A stretch of 64,000 nt of DNA from Coriobacteriia bacterium (GCA_015655215.1 JAATFL010000002.1:1-64000), one strand, 5' to 3'; positions 37,853 through 46,936 are shown, numbered from the stretch's first letter. Made by a program: numbers and translations. Notes: a model not told the origin generated them from the letters alone.

Positions 37853-38404
37853 ATGTGGTACGTCATCTTTGTGCGGGCCGGTCATGAGTCCCATGAGAAG
37901 GAACTCATCGAGAAAATCGTCCCGCCTGCACTGTTGCAGCGTTGCGTCCTGTTGCGTCGGGAAGTGATGAGGGGCCGTTCCGGGGTTTGGTCCAAACAGG
38001 AGGAGGTGCTGCTGCCGGGCTACCTGCTCGCCCTGAGCGATGACCCGGTCAAGCTCCATGAGGCGCTGCGCGATGTTCCGGGACTCACCAAGCTCCTTGG
38101 CGGGAACGGAACGACCTTCGCTCCCTTGCAAAAGACCGAGGCGTCCTTCGTGGAGATGCTCACCGCCGATGAGAATGAGGTGATGGCCATGTCCGAAGGT
38201 ATCATCGAGGGCGATGCGGTCATCGTGCACCACGGTCCGCTCAAGGGGTATGAGGCCTTGGTGCGCAAGGTGGACAGGCACAAGCGCGTGGCCTTCATCG
38301 AATTCGAGATGTTCGGGCGCCATGTGGTGGCGAAGACAGGACTTGAGATCGTGCGCAAGTTCCCGGGCCAACCGGGGCGGGAATCAGATACGGCGGTCCG
38401 CTGA
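37853..38404 (+). CDS. LoaP-type NusG paralog (transcription antiterminator)
   Basis: A 183-residue protein. It starts MWYVIFVRAGHESHEKELI, the NusG N-terminal (NGN) domain. The tail has a KOW-like segment, EGDAVIVHHGPLKGYEALVR. The insert and length fit the LoaP family, which promotes readthrough of long exopolysaccharide operons by binding a leader hairpin. The start at 37853 has a GGAGG site five bases upstream. It lies at the end of the cassette rather than ahead of a long operon; the gene downstream is on the opposite strand. Confidence 0.85.
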   Translation: MWYVIFVRAGHESHEKELIEKIVPPALLQRCVLLRREVMRGRSGVWSKQEEVLLPGYLLALSDDPVKLHEALRDVPGLTKLLGGNGTTFAPLQKTEASFVEMLTADENEVMAMSEGIIEGDAVIVHHGPLKGYEALVRKVDRHKRVAFIEFEMFGRHVVAKTGLEIVRKFPGQPGRESDTAVR

Positions 38405-38458
38405 CGGGCTTTTTCCGTCCATGGAGGCTCATCATCGCACACCTATCACCCAAGCGAC

Positions 38459-39871
38459 CTATCTCGCCCATGGATTCATGAGCCTGCGGGTGAGGAGGAC
38501 CTGTCGTCCGAGCAGGGCATTCAACTCCTCCTTTGCCTGAGGGGAGAGGCCGTGCGAGTTAAAACCGGCAAGCAGTGCCTGGTTGACACGGGCATCGCAC
38601 AGGGCACCCAGGTCGTCTTGCATACGGGTCATGCACGCGTAGACGGGCAGGGTATCTTCACCGAGGAGGTCCCCGAAGGCGTTCGACACGTACCGCAGTT
38701 GCTTGGCGCTTTTGCGGAGGGCGTGAGTGGCTTGCGGGTTGGAGACGTCAAGGTCGTCGAGGTCGGTCTCGAACCGCCTCATCAGGCAGGAGAAGCGTTC
38801 CGCCACGCTCTTTGCGAGAAGACCGGAATGCTCGATCGTTCTCCTCCATATCACCTGGTCGGTCGACTCGAGTGCATCGTCCAGAACGGACCGTGCCCTG
38901 CGGTTCTTGAGCGCTCTCAGGGTGCGCCGGCATTCCGCGTGGCGCGCCTGTCTGCAAGCCGCCAGGAAGGGGGCGGTGTCCGGCAGCGAAGTCGCCACGT
39001 GGTCGCAGAGTACGTCGAGCTCGCGCAGTCGCGAGAGCCGGCGCACCGTCATCCGCAGGTTTCCGTCGACCATCCTGTTTTGGGACCGCTTCTGGAACGG
39101 CGTGATGAACGAGAGCGATGAGCGCAGGGTGCGTATGGAAACCCGCAGGTCGTGCACGGTCTCGGGATCGTCTGGGTCGTCGAGAAAGCCCTCCATGAGC
39201 ACCCCGACCTTGAGGGCCTGGCCGTGAAGCACCTCTTCGATGCGGCATGGGACCTGCCAACGCTTCGCCTCGGCGCCCTGTACGAACCAACGGAGTGTCC
39301 CCGATAGCTCAACCGTGCCATCGGCGGTCTTGGAGGCGAGCTCGTCGAGCGCGATGCAGGTGGCGCTTCCCTTCCCAAAGGTCAGGTCCATGCCGCACAG
39401 CTGCCGTGTCACATCGGAGAGGAAGGGGTTGTGCCCCACGGCGATGAGCATGCTGTCTGCGGTAGGCGCGTCCGGCGCGGTGAGCTCGTCGGCCACGAGG
39501 GAGAGGAACTCCGCGGGGTCATCTGCCGCGAGCGCGGGACATGGCTCGACGTCAAACGAGTACCGGAAGCTCTCGGGTATGGCCTTGCATGCGAGCACGT
39601 CGGCAGGGGTCGGGGCTGCATGCATCGCCTTCTGCAAGCCGAGGACGTGCGCGACGACCTGTGCGGTCTGCTCGGTCCGCACGTAGGGGCTGGACAATAT
39701 GCGTACGTTCCCAGTTGGTTCCAGCAGTGCGAGCGTGGTGGGCAACGAGGCGGCAAGCGCCCGTCTGCCCGGTTGGGTGAGTTCACGCAGGGCATCGTCC
39801 TGATGGACGGCAACGTCTGCCGCTTGCCCGTGACGAATCAACACGAGAAGCACCTTTCCCCGTCCTCGCAT
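38459..39871 (-). CDS. SixA-like histidine phosphatase fused to a CHAD domain
   Basis: A 470-residue two-domain protein. Residues 1-200 are a SixA-type histidine phosphatase with the catalytic LIRHGQAAD and the later AVGHNPFLSD. Residues from about 215 form a CHAD domain, a helical bundle rich in His and Arg (VHDLRVSIRTLRSSLSF, then ALRKSAKQLRYVSNAF) that binds polyphosphate. It might act on phosphohistidine or polyphosphate. It starts three bases after the Fic stop, so both are likely co-transcribed. Confidence 0.88.
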   Translation of the reverse strand: MRGRGKVLLVLIRHGQAADVAVHQDDALRELTQPGRRALAASLPTTLALLEPTGNVRILSSPYVRTEQTAQVVAHVLGLQKAMHAAPTPADVLACKAIPESFRYSFDVEPCPALAADDPAEFLSLVADELTAPDAPTADSMLIAVGHNPFLSDVTRQLCGMDLTFGKGSATCIALDELASKTADGTVELSGTLRWFVQGAEAKRWQVPCRIEEVLHGQALKVGVLMEGFLDDPDDPETVHDLRVSIRTLRSSLSFITPFQKRSQNRMVDGNLRMTVRRLSRLRELDVLCDHVATSLPDTAPFLAACRQARHAECRRTLRALKNRRARSVLDDALESTDQVIWRRTIEHSGLLAKSVAERFSCLMRRFETDLDDLDVSNPQATHALRKSAKQLRYVSNAFGDLLGEDTLPVYACMTRMQDDLGALCDARVNQALLAGFNSHGLSPQAKEELNALLGRQVLLTRRLMNPWAR

Positions 39872-39874
39872 GTC

Positions 39875-40963
39875 TCAGCCACCACCCTTCACATAGCCGG
39901 TGTTCCGTCCAGCGCCCACCTTCGTGAGACATCCCGACCTCACCAGTTCGCACAAGGTGGCCTCCACGGTGGCGATGCTGATGTCGGGGCAGGCGACGAG
40001 GATGTCCCTCTTCGTGAGCTTGCCCAGGTTCTTGTCGAACATGAGCCGTACGCGATCCGCTTTCGTGAGTTCCTTTTCCCGTAGGACGTCGAGGTTATCG
40101 AGCACGGCGAGATAGCTGGAGAGCACGGTATCGAGGAAGTACTCGACGAAGGGAAGGTAGCTGTTGCGGTTTCGCTCCCAGCCCACCGCGCAGCCGTTGA
40201 GGGTCGCGTAGTAGGTCTCGGCGGTTGCCTCGATCGTCTTCTCGATGCTTGCGTACCTTCCGATATCGATACCCTCGCGATACAGGAGCAGCGTGGTGAG
40301 GAGTCTGCCCACGCGTCCGTTCCCCGCGCTGAAGGGATGTATGCAGAGAAGGTCGACGAGGAAGACCGGAATGAGCACGAGGGGATGATGCGAATGCGTC
40401 TCCAGTTCGTTGACGAGGGTGTCGCAGGCCGCTCCCAGGGCGAGGGGGGTTTCAAACGCGGTGATGGGGCTCACGGCGACCTGTTGCACCTTGCCGTCGA
40501 TGTTGGTGAATTGCGTGTCCTTCTTGCGGTAATCCCCGGCTCCGGCGAGGTCGGTGTGGGCATAGAGGCCCTGATGCACCCGCAGCACCGTGCTGGGCGC
40601 CGGTGGTATATGGGCATACCCCTCGGTGAGGGCGTCGAGGACCTCGGCGTACCCCACCAGTTCCTGCTCACTCTGGTCCTTGGGAGCCAATCGCGCCGGT
40701 GCCATCTTCCCGTGGCCCGATGGGGATCGACCTGTGAGCAGGTCATCGACCCGGTGCGTATCGATGTAGATGCCCTCGATGTGTGCAGAGGAATCGACGC
40801 TGGCGATGCGGGCGGAGGGGATGAGCGGGTCGAGGACGTCGGGGCTCGTCTTGCGGATGGTGTCAAGGCTTCCCTTGCATTCGTGGATCTTGGTGATGGT
40901 ATCCAAGATCTTGGGAGCCGAGAGTTCGGCGGGAAGCCGGGCGTAGTTGAATGTCTTCACCAT
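39875..40963 (-). CDS. Fic-domain AMPylase/deAMPylase with C-terminal winged helix
   Basis: A 362-residue Fic protein. The catalytic motif is HPFSAGNGRVGR with H209. An N-terminal inhibitory motif SAHIEG (residues 59-64) is present, as in class II Fic proteins, where the Glu blocks the ATP site. The C-terminal 60 residues look like a winged helix (LTKRDILVACPDISIATVEA). It is followed within four bases by the SixA-CHAD gene on the same strand. Three copies of a CCCAAT element occur upstream, consistent with autoregulation. Target unknown. Confidence 0.9.
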   Translation of the reverse strand: MVKTFNYARLPAELSAPKILDTITKIHECKGSLDTIRKTSPDVLDPLIPSARIASVDSSAHIEGIYIDTHRVDDLLTGRSPSGHGKMAPARLAPKDQSEQELVGYAEVLDALTEGYAHIPPAPSTVLRVHQGLYAHTDLAGAGDYRKKDTQFTNIDGKVQQVAVSPITAFETPLALGAACDTLVNELETHSHHPLVLIPVFLVDLLCIHPFSAGNGRVGRLLTTLLLYREGIDIGRYASIEKTIEATAETYYATLNGCAVGWERNRNSYLPFVEYFLDTVLSSYLAVLDNLDVLREKELTKADRVRLMFDKNLGKLTKRDILVACPDISIATVEATLCELVRSGCLTKVGAGRNTGYVKGGG

Positions 40964-40970
40964 AGGCCTT

Positions 40971-41072
40971 TCTACCCAATATTCACCATACTGCCCAATA
41001 TATCATCAAATTAGGCAGATAATACGAAGATATTCTCTTTTCTGAATCGCGTTGACTTCCTTTCTGCCCAAT
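40971..41072. promoter_or_regulatory. CCCAAT repeat cluster upstream of fic
   Basis: CCCAAT occurs at 40975, 40994 and 41067. Two copies lie in TACCCAATAT and TGCCCAATAT contexts. The second faces the imperfect inverse ATTAGGCA at 41010-41017. It is a candidate operator set serving fic, and perhaps also the divergent ferredoxin-aldehyde oxidoreductase operon starting at 41159. Confidence 0.4.
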
Positions 41073-41158
41073 GTCCTCTACACTTTCACATCGACGATAC
41101 CCGGGCTGACGTCTGCACTGAGTGCGTGTCCACGAGGTCGGAGAGAGAGGAAGACTCT

Positions 41159-41629
41159 ATGACAGGACAGCTGGTCATCGACCCGAAGCGGTGTGTGGCG
41201 TGTCGCACATGCGAGCTCATGTGCTCGTTCGGGCATCACGATTACTTCAACCCGCGACTTGCTTGCGTGAGTGTCTTCAACTACGAGTATGCCGCCGTCA
41301 CGGTACCCGTCATGTGCCTGCAATGTGACGAGGCGAGTTGTGCGGCCGTATGCCCTACGGGAGCCCTCAGCCGCAATGCCGATGGTGTGGTCGTGCATGA
41401 AGACGCCAAGTGCATCGTCTGCAAGATGTGCGTGAGTGCGTGCCCTCTGGGCAACATCGCATACTCTCCCATCACCAAGAACGTCTTCAAGTGCGACCTG
41501 TGCGGCGGTGAGCCGAAGTGCGCGCTGTTCTGCCCAACCGGTGCCATCACCTTCGTCGAGAGCGACGAGGTGCTTGCGAAGAAGCGGGCTGTGGCCGATA
41601 ACTTCAAAAAGACCCTTGAGGAGGCATAG
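41159..41629 (+). CDS. Four-cluster ferredoxin, small subunit of aldehyde oxidoreductase (WorS/AorA-like)
   Basis: A 156-residue polyferredoxin with sixteen cysteines in four groups (CVACRTCELMC, CLQCDEASCAAVC, CIVCKMCVSAC and CDLCGGEPKCALFC), predicting four [4Fe-4S] clusters. It directly precedes the aldehyde oxidoreductase gene (one-base gap), so it should carry electrons from its pterin site. The start at 41159 is supported by GAGAGGAAG. Known tungsten oxidoreductases of gut bacteria pair a catalytic subunit with a small FeS subunit in this order. Confidence 0.88.
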   Translation: MTGQLVIDPKRCVACRTCELMCSFGHHDYFNPRLACVSVFNYEYAAVTVPVMCLQCDEASCAAVCPTGALSRNADGVVVHEDAKCIVCKMCVSACPLGNIAYSPITKNVFKCDLCGGEPKCALFCPTGAITFVESDEVLAKKRAVADNFKKTLEEA

Positions 41630-41630
41630 C

Positions 41631-43439
41631 ATGGCTGTCGGAAACGCATGGATCGGAACGGTCCTCCGCGTCGATCTCACCACGGGAACGTGGGGCACCG
41701 AGCCGCTCCGCATGAAGGATGCGAACGATTTCGTAGGTGCCCGTGGACTGGGGACCAAGTACTTCTGCGATGAGTGCGATCCCAACGTCGAGCCGCTCTC
41801 CGTCGAGAACAAGCTCATCTACATGACCGGCCCCCTCACGGGCACGGCCGCCACTTCAGCCGGCCGTTTCGAGGTCGTCGCCAAGGCGCCGCTCACCGGT
41901 ACCATCGGTGCTGCCAACTCGGGCGGGCACTTCGGTCCCGAGCTCAAGTTCGCCGGCTACGACGGCATCATCTTTGAGGGTGGCGCCGACCACCCCGTCT
42001 ATCTCTACATCAACGACGATCGGATCGAACTGCGCGACGCCACCCACCTGTGGGGCAAGGATGTCCACAAGACCACCGATATGCTGATCGAGGAGTGCGG
42101 CAACGTCCGCGTCTCCTGCATCGGCCCCACCGGGGAGCGTGGCTGCCTCTTCAGCGCCATCATGAACGAGAAGAACCGCGCCGCCGGTCGTGGTGGTCTC
42201 GGCGCGGTCATGGGCGTCAAGAACCTCAAGGCCGTCGTCGTACGAGGCACCGGTCCGGTCAAGGTCGCTCGTCCCGAGGGCTTCCTGCGCGAGCTGACGA
42301 AGGCCCGTGCGATCATCCAGGCGCACCCGGTCACCGGTACGGGCATGGCGGCCTACGGAACCCAGATCCTGATGAACATCCTCAACGAGGTGGGGGCCCT
42401 GCCCCTGTGCAACGGGCGTGGCGGCTCCATCTTCGACCACGCTGATGAGATCAGCGGGGAGAAGTTGTCCGAGACCTATCTTGTCAAGAACCAAGGCTGC
42501 TTTGGTTGCTCGATCGCCTGCGGCCGTGTCACGAGGATCCCGGACGATTCCCCCTACGCTGGATTTGGCGAGGGCCCTGAGTACGAGGCGGGCTGGTCGT
42601 TTGGGGCTGACTGCCAGGTGGACGACCTCGCCGCCGTATGCAAGGCGAACTTCATATGCAACGAGTACGGCATGGACCCGATCACCCTGGGTGCCACCAT
42701 AGCCTGCGCGATGGAACTCTCCGAGATGGGTGCCATTCCCGAATCCGACATCGGCTTCCCCCTGCGCTTTGGCGATAGCGACGCCGTGGTGAGGCTCACG
42801 AAGATGTGTGCCGAGGGCGAGGGGTTTGGCAAGTTGCTCGAGCTGGGTTCGTACCGGATGGCCGAGCACTACGGTCATGCCGAGCTTTCCATGAGCGTCA
42901 AGAAACAGGAGATGCCCGCCTACGACGCGCGTGCCATCCAAGGTATCGCCCTCGAGTACGCCACCTCCAACCGCGGTGGCTGTCACGTGCGCGGCTACAT
43001 GATCGCCCCTGAGGTTCTCGGTCTGCCGATCAAGACCGACCCGTTGGTCACCGAGGGAAAGGGCAGCCTGCTCAAGACGTTCCAGGACCTCACCGCGTTG
43101 TGCGACTCCGTGGGCATCTGCCTGTTCACCACCTTTGGGATGGGATTGCCCGAGATCGCCGGTCAGTACCGTGAGGCCGTGGGCAGCGACGAGTCCGACG
43201 AGGACATCCTGCTCAAGGGCGAGCGCATCTGGAACCTCGAGAAGCGCTTCAACATGGCTGCCGGTGTGGAGAAGGACACGCTTCCCCCACGGTTGCTGCG
43301 CGAGGCGCTGCCCAGTGGCCCAGCCAAGGGCAAGGTGGCCGAGTTGCAGACCATGCTCGCCGACTATTACGAGGTGCGTGGCTGGACCTCTGAGGGCGAG
43401 CCAACCGACGAGAAGCTCGAGCAGCTCAGCCTGGGTTGA
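41631..43439 (+). CDS. Tungsten-type aldehyde ferredoxin oxidoreductase, catalytic subunit
   Basis: A 602-residue AOR-family enzyme that should oxidise aldehydes to carboxylic acids using a tungsto-bispterin cofactor. The [4Fe-4S] ligands are C290, C293 and C297 (QGCFGCSIACG) and C497, almost exactly the spacing in Pyrococcus AOR. The glutamate-rich segment GPEYEAGWSF (316-325) and CHVRG near 451-455 match the catalytic Glu and His region. The N-terminal pterin-binding domain has GPLTGTAATSAGRF. It follows the polyferredoxin directly and is followed by MoaD and NuoE/F-type genes, consistent with an electron-bifurcating Wor-Bfu complex. Aldehyde specificity is unknown. Confidence 0.93.
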   Translation: MAVGNAWIGTVLRVDLTTGTWGTEPLRMKDANDFVGARGLGTKYFCDECDPNVEPLSVENKLIYMTGPLTGTAATSAGRFEVVAKAPLTGTIGAANSGGHFGPELKFAGYDGIIFEGGADHPVYLYINDDRIELRDATHLWGKDVHKTTDMLIEECGNVRVSCIGPTGERGCLFSAIMNEKNRAAGRGGLGAVMGVKNLKAVVVRGTGPVKVARPEGFLRELTKARAIIQAHPVTGTGMAAYGTQILMNILNEVGALPLCNGRGGSIFDHADEISGEKLSETYLVKNQGCFGCSIACGRVTRIPDDSPYAGFGEGPEYEAGWSFGADCQVDDLAAVCKANFICNEYGMDPITLGATIACAMELSEMGAIPESDIGFPLRFGDSDAVVRLTKMCAEGEGFGKLLELGSYRMAEHYGHAELSMSVKKQEMPAYDARAIQGIALEYATSNRGGCHVRGYMIAPEVLGLPIKTDPLVTEGKGSLLKTFQDLTALCDSVGICLFTTFGMGLPEIAGQYREAVGSDESDEDILLKGERIWNLEKRFNMAAGVEKDTLPPRLLREALPSGPAKGKVAELQTMLADYYEVRGWTSEGEPTDEKLEQLSLG

Positions 43440-43557
43440 CGGTTTGTCGATTCGCCCCCTGTCCTCGCGCAGAGATGGGGGGTGACACGCTCGCCGACGA
43501 GTCCCGTCTCTCGTGCGATGGACCGTATGCCTACCTGCCGTTTGGTAAGGAGCATCC

Positions 43558-43830
43558 ATGAAGGTCAAGTTCTTTGCGACGTATCGGCAAATCGCCAACT
43601 GCAAGGACTTCGAGATCGAGGCTCCTGCCGATGTGCTGGGACTACTCAAGGTTCTCTGCCGAAGGTGGCCGGAATTCTCCAACAAGATAGTGGCGCCCGA
43701 CGGCGAGAGCCTTGGGGCCGATGCGATCGTGCTCGTGAACGGGCGTCACATACAGCATCTGGACGGGGTGAGGACCTCGCTTGCCAACGGCGATACCGTG
43801 ACGCTGCTGCCGTTGGTCGCCGGTGGGTGA
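43558..43830 (+). CDS. moaD: MoaD/ThiS-family sulfur carrier
   Basis: A 90-residue ubiquitin-like protein ending in the diagnostic GG (PLVAGG), the site of C-terminal adenylation and thiocarboxylate formation. The fold pattern MKVKFFATYRQIA and VLVNGRHIQ fits MoaD. It should donate sulfur to make the dithiolene of pterin, either for the general cofactor or for the adjacent aldehyde oxidoreductase. The likely activating enzyme is the ThiF/MoeB protein at 46999. AAGGAG stands before the ATG. Confidence 0.9.
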   Translation: MKVKFFATYRQIANCKDFEIEAPADVLGLLKVLCRRWPEFSNKIVAPDGESLGADAIVLVNGRHIQHLDGVRTSLANGDTVTLLPLVAGG

Positions 43831-43899
43831 CGCGGCACTCTCTTCAGGGCTCTGCGGACGATGGAAGAAAGACTTGTCGGTAACGGGAGAGGATGTGAT

Positions 43900-44373
43900 A
43901 TGGTCTCAAACGAGGAGGTATCGTCTATCATCGACGCATACCCCAGGGATCGGCGGTATGCGCTGGCCGTCATGCAGGATATGCAGCGTACCTTCAACTA
44001 CGTGCCCGAGAACGGGCTCATCGCCACGGCCGAGCACCTGGACTGCTCGGTCGCACAGCTCTATTCGATGGCAACGTTCTACAAGGCGCTTTCGCTCAAG
44101 CCGAAGGGCAAGCACATCATCAAGGTCTGCGACGGGACCGCATGCCATCTGCGTGGTGCGAACAACCTGGTGACGGGGGTCAAGCGAGAACTCGGCATCG
44201 TTCCAGGCGAGGTGACGGCCGATGGCGAGTTCTCGTTGGAACTCGTGAACTGCCTTGGCTCCTGCGCGCTTGCACCTGTGCTGGTCATCGATGGCGTGTA
44301 CCACAACAAGGTCAAGATCGATGCCATACCTTCGATCCTCAAAGAGCACGCGACCCCGGTGGTGACGCAATGA
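43900..44373 (+). CDS. NuoE/BfuC-type thioredoxin-like [2Fe-2S] subunit
   Basis: A 157-residue subunit with the NuoE helical N-terminus (AVMQDMQRTFNYVPENGL) and a thioredoxin-like [2Fe-2S] domain with cysteines in CDGTAC and CLGSC. In bifurcating hydrogenases and Bfu enzymes this small subunit accompanies a NuoF-like flavoprotein. The start at 43900 is favoured over 43861 because GAGAGG stands upstream and the family starts near there. It overlaps the NuoF gene by four bases (ATGA). Confidence 0.9.
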   Translation: MVSNEEVSSIIDAYPRDRRYALAVMQDMQRTFNYVPENGLIATAEHLDCSVAQLYSMATFYKALSLKPKGKHIIKVCDGTACHLRGANNLVTGVKRELGIVPGEVTADGEFSLELVNCLGSCALAPVLVIDGVYHNKVKIDAIPSILKEHATPVVTQ

Positions 44374-46175
44374 CCCCGACACCCGACATGACCAAGATAC
44401 TGGTGTGCTGCGGTACCGGATGCATCGCGAACGGTAGTCTCAAGGTCGCTCGCGCCATCCGTGATGAGATCGTGGCACAAGGTGTTGCGGCGACGCTCGA
44501 CCTGCTGGTCGAGGAGACCGGATGCAGCGGTATGTGCGAAGGTGGTCCCATCGTGCGCATCCTGCCCGCCGACATCATGTACTACAAGGTGAGGGAGCGC
44601 GGCGCCAAGGACATCGTGGCCTCCTTGGGAGGGGACCCCCTCAAGCGCCTACTGTTCAAAGACGCACGGGGTGAGCGGGTCACCGCCCAAAGCGAGAACC
44701 CCTTCTACGCGGCTCAAGTGAAGATCGCCTTGCGCAACGTGGGTCTCATCGATCCCCTCAGCATCGACGAGTACGTCGCACGTGGTGGATACGAGGGTCT
44801 CAAGCGCGCCCTTGCGATGACCCCGGACGAGATCATCACCGAGGTGGAGAGATCCGGCGTCCGTGGCAAAGGCGGGGCAGGGTTTCCCACGGGACGCAAA
44901 TGGCGTACGGCTGCCGGCTATGACAATTATCCGAAGTACATCGTCTGCAACGGAGACGAGGGCGACCCCGGTGCCTTCATGGACGGCTCCACCCTCGAGG
45001 GTGACCCCCATGGCGTCATCGAGGGCATGGTCATCGGCGCCCTCGCCATCCAGGCCGAGGAGGGGGTCTTCTACATCCGCGACGAGTACGCACTGGCCCG
45101 CGATCACGTGCAGAGGGCCATCGAGGCTGCCGAGAGGGCAGGCATCCTGGGTGATGACATCTTGGGAAGCGGCAAGAGGATGAAGCTCTCCATCGTCCGC
45201 GGTGGCGGTGCGTTCGTGTGCGGCGAGTCGACCGCTCTCATGGCGAGCATCGAGGGGCGGGTGGGAGAACCTCGGGCCAAGTACATCCGCAGTGCCGAGC
45301 GGGGACTCTTCAACCAGCCCACGGTCCTCAACAACGTCGAAACGCTCGCCACCATCCCCTACATCCTCAAGGAGGGTGCCGATGCGTTCGCCAGCGTGGG
45401 TACCGAGACCAGCAAGGGCACCAAGGTCTTCGCCATGGTGGGCAAGGTCAAGCATACGGGACTCGTCGAGGTCCCCATGGGCACGACCCTCCGCACGCTC
45501 ATCTATGACATCGGCGGAGGTATCATCGACGACCGGCCCTTCAAGGCCGTCCAGACCGGTGGGCCTTCAGGTGGGTGCATCCCGGATTCCCTGCTTGACC
45601 TGCCCGTCGACTTCGACACGCTCAAGAAATATGGCGCGATGATGGGTTCGGGCGGCATGATCGTGATGGACGATTACAACTGCATGGTCGAGGTCGCCCG
45701 CTATTATGTGAACTTCCTGTGCGAGGAGAGCTGCGGCAAGTGCACTCCGTGTCGGGAGGGTCTGCGTCAGATGCATGCCATCCTCACCGACATCTGCGAG
45801 GGGCGCGGTGAGCAGGGCGACGTCGAGCTTTTGGAGCGCATCGGCGCGACGATGCAGGATGCCTCGCTGTGCGCTCTGGGAAAATCGGCGGCCAACCCGG
45901 TCCTCTCGACCATCAAGTACTTCCGCAACGAGTACGAGGCCCATATCGACGAGCGTCGTTGCCCGGCGGGCGTGTGCGTCAAGCTCACGGAGTTCACGAT
46001 CGACCCCGAGGCGTGCACCGGATGCGGGGCCTGCCTGCGGGCGTGTCCGACGGAGGCCATATCGGGAGCGGTGAAGGAGACGCATGTGATCGATAGTGAG
46101 AAGTGCATCGTGTGCGGAAGCTGCCGCGAGGTCTGTCGATTCAACGCCGTGGTGACCGAGGGGAGGCGGGCATGA
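44370..46175 (+). CDS. NuoF/BfuB-type FMN and NAD-binding subunit with extra FeS domains
   Basis: A 601-residue protein with four parts. Residues 10-95 are a thioredoxin-like [2Fe-2S] domain (CCGTGC and CSGMC). The FMN and NAD site follows, with GKGGAGFPTGRKW at about 168 and an SLBB domain. Next is the NuoF [4Fe-4S] motif ESCGKCTPCREG. The last 60 residues form a two-cluster ferredoxin (CTGCGACLRACPTEAI, CIVCGSCREVC). This is the HndC/BfuB arrangement. It should accept electrons from the aldehyde or hydrogenase side and reduce NAD(P)+, with ferredoxin as the second acceptor. It is flanked by overlapping start and stop codons. Confidence 0.93.
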   Translation: MTPTPDMTKILVCCGTGCIANGSLKVARAIRDEIVAQGVAATLDLLVEETGCSGMCEGGPIVRILPADIMYYKVRERGAKDIVASLGGDPLKRLLFKDARGERVTAQSENPFYAAQVKIALRNVGLIDPLSIDEYVARGGYEGLKRALAMTPDEIITEVERSGVRGKGGAGFPTGRKWRTAAGYDNYPKYIVCNGDEGDPGAFMDGSTLEGDPHGVIEGMVIGALAIQAEEGVFYIRDEYALARDHVQRAIEAAERAGILGDDILGSGKRMKLSIVRGGGAFVCGESTALMASIEGRVGEPRAKYIRSAERGLFNQPTVLNNVETLATIPYILKEGADAFASVGTETSKGTKVFAMVGKVKHTGLVEVPMGTTLRTLIYDIGGGIIDDRPFKAVQTGGPSGGCIPDSLLDLPVDFDTLKKYGAMMGSGGMIVMDDYNCMVEVARYYVNFLCEESCGKCTPCREGLRQMHAILTDICEGRGEQGDVELLERIGATMQDASLCALGKSAANPVLSTIKYFRNEYEAHIDERRCPAGVCVKLTEFTIDPEACTGCGACLRACPTEAISGAVKETHVIDSEKCIVCGSCREVCRFNAVVTEGRRA

Positions 46176-46936
46176 GCACAGCGAAGACGCTCTCCCTCAC
46201 CATCGACGGCACGCCGTGCACCTGCGAGTCTGGTGAGTACCTGTACGATGTGGCGAAGCGCAACGGGATCCTCATCCCGGTGCTCTGCCGCTCCGATGCG
46301 TTCGAGGACCATCGGGCCTGCTGTCGCGTATGCATCGTCGAGGTCGAGATCAAGGGGCGTCGCAAGGTCGTCACCGCCTGCGTCTATCCCGTCGAGCAGG
46401 AATGCGCCGTGTACACCAACTCGGAGAAGATCGTCGAGGAACGCGCGATCGTCCTTGCGCTGTTGGCGAAACGCGCCCCCGAGAGTGCGGAGATCGTCGC
46501 GATGGCCAGGTACTACAAGGCACCCGAGCTCGATCGCCTCGTCGAGCTCGATGGGGGGAGGTGCATCCTGTGCGGTCGGTGCGTCCAAGCGTGCGAGAGC
46601 CTGGGGACCGGAGCCATATCCACCATCAACCGCGGGACGGAGAAGGAGGTCAGCACCCCGTACCACAACCCATCGCTTGCCTGCGTCGGCTGTCTGAGCT
46701 GCGCAAACGTATGTCCCACGGGGGCTATCCCCTTTATCCAGGCACCATCGACGCGTTCCATCTGGGGGCGCGACTTCGAGGTGCTCTCTTGCGAGAGGTG
46801 CGGTGCGCCCATGGGCACGCGCGAGGAGATCGCCTATGCGGCCAAGAAGGCGGGGATGGAGACGCCCGTCATCTGCGATGCATGCCGCAAGCACGAGATC
46901 GCGGATTCGATGATGGGCACGTATCGCCTGGTCTGA
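46172..46936 (+). CDS. NuoG/BfuA-like iron-sulfur subunit (short)
   Basis: A 254-residue protein. An N-terminal plant-type [2Fe-2S] domain (LCRSDAFEDHRACCRVCIVEV) is followed by a helical region and two [4Fe-4S] motifs, CILCGRCVQACE and CVGCLSCANVCPTGAI. The last 60 residues have CERCG...CDAC, possibly another metal site. It lacks the long molybdopterin-like part of full NuoG and the H-cluster domain. It resembles the small BfuA subunit that links NuoF-type flavoproteins to a catalytic partner. It overlaps the NuoF stop by four bases. Confidence 0.87.
   Translation: MSTAKTLSLTIDGTPCTCESGEYLYDVAKRNGILIPVLCRSDAFEDHRACCRVCIVEVEIKGRRKVVTACVYPVEQECAVYTNSEKIVEERAIVLALLAKRAPESAEIVAMARYYKAPELDRLVELDGGRCILCGRCVQACESLGTGAISTINRGTEKEVSTPYHNPSLACVGCLSCANVCPTGAIPFIQAPSTRSIWGRDFEVLSCERCGAPMGTREEIAYAAKKAGMETPVICDACRKHEIADSMMGTYRLV

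Noticed and set aside
41856..43685. 609-codon open frame on the minus strand over the aldehyde oxidoreductase
   Set aside because: The plus-strand AOR has all four FeS cysteines at family positions; the antisense frame has none.
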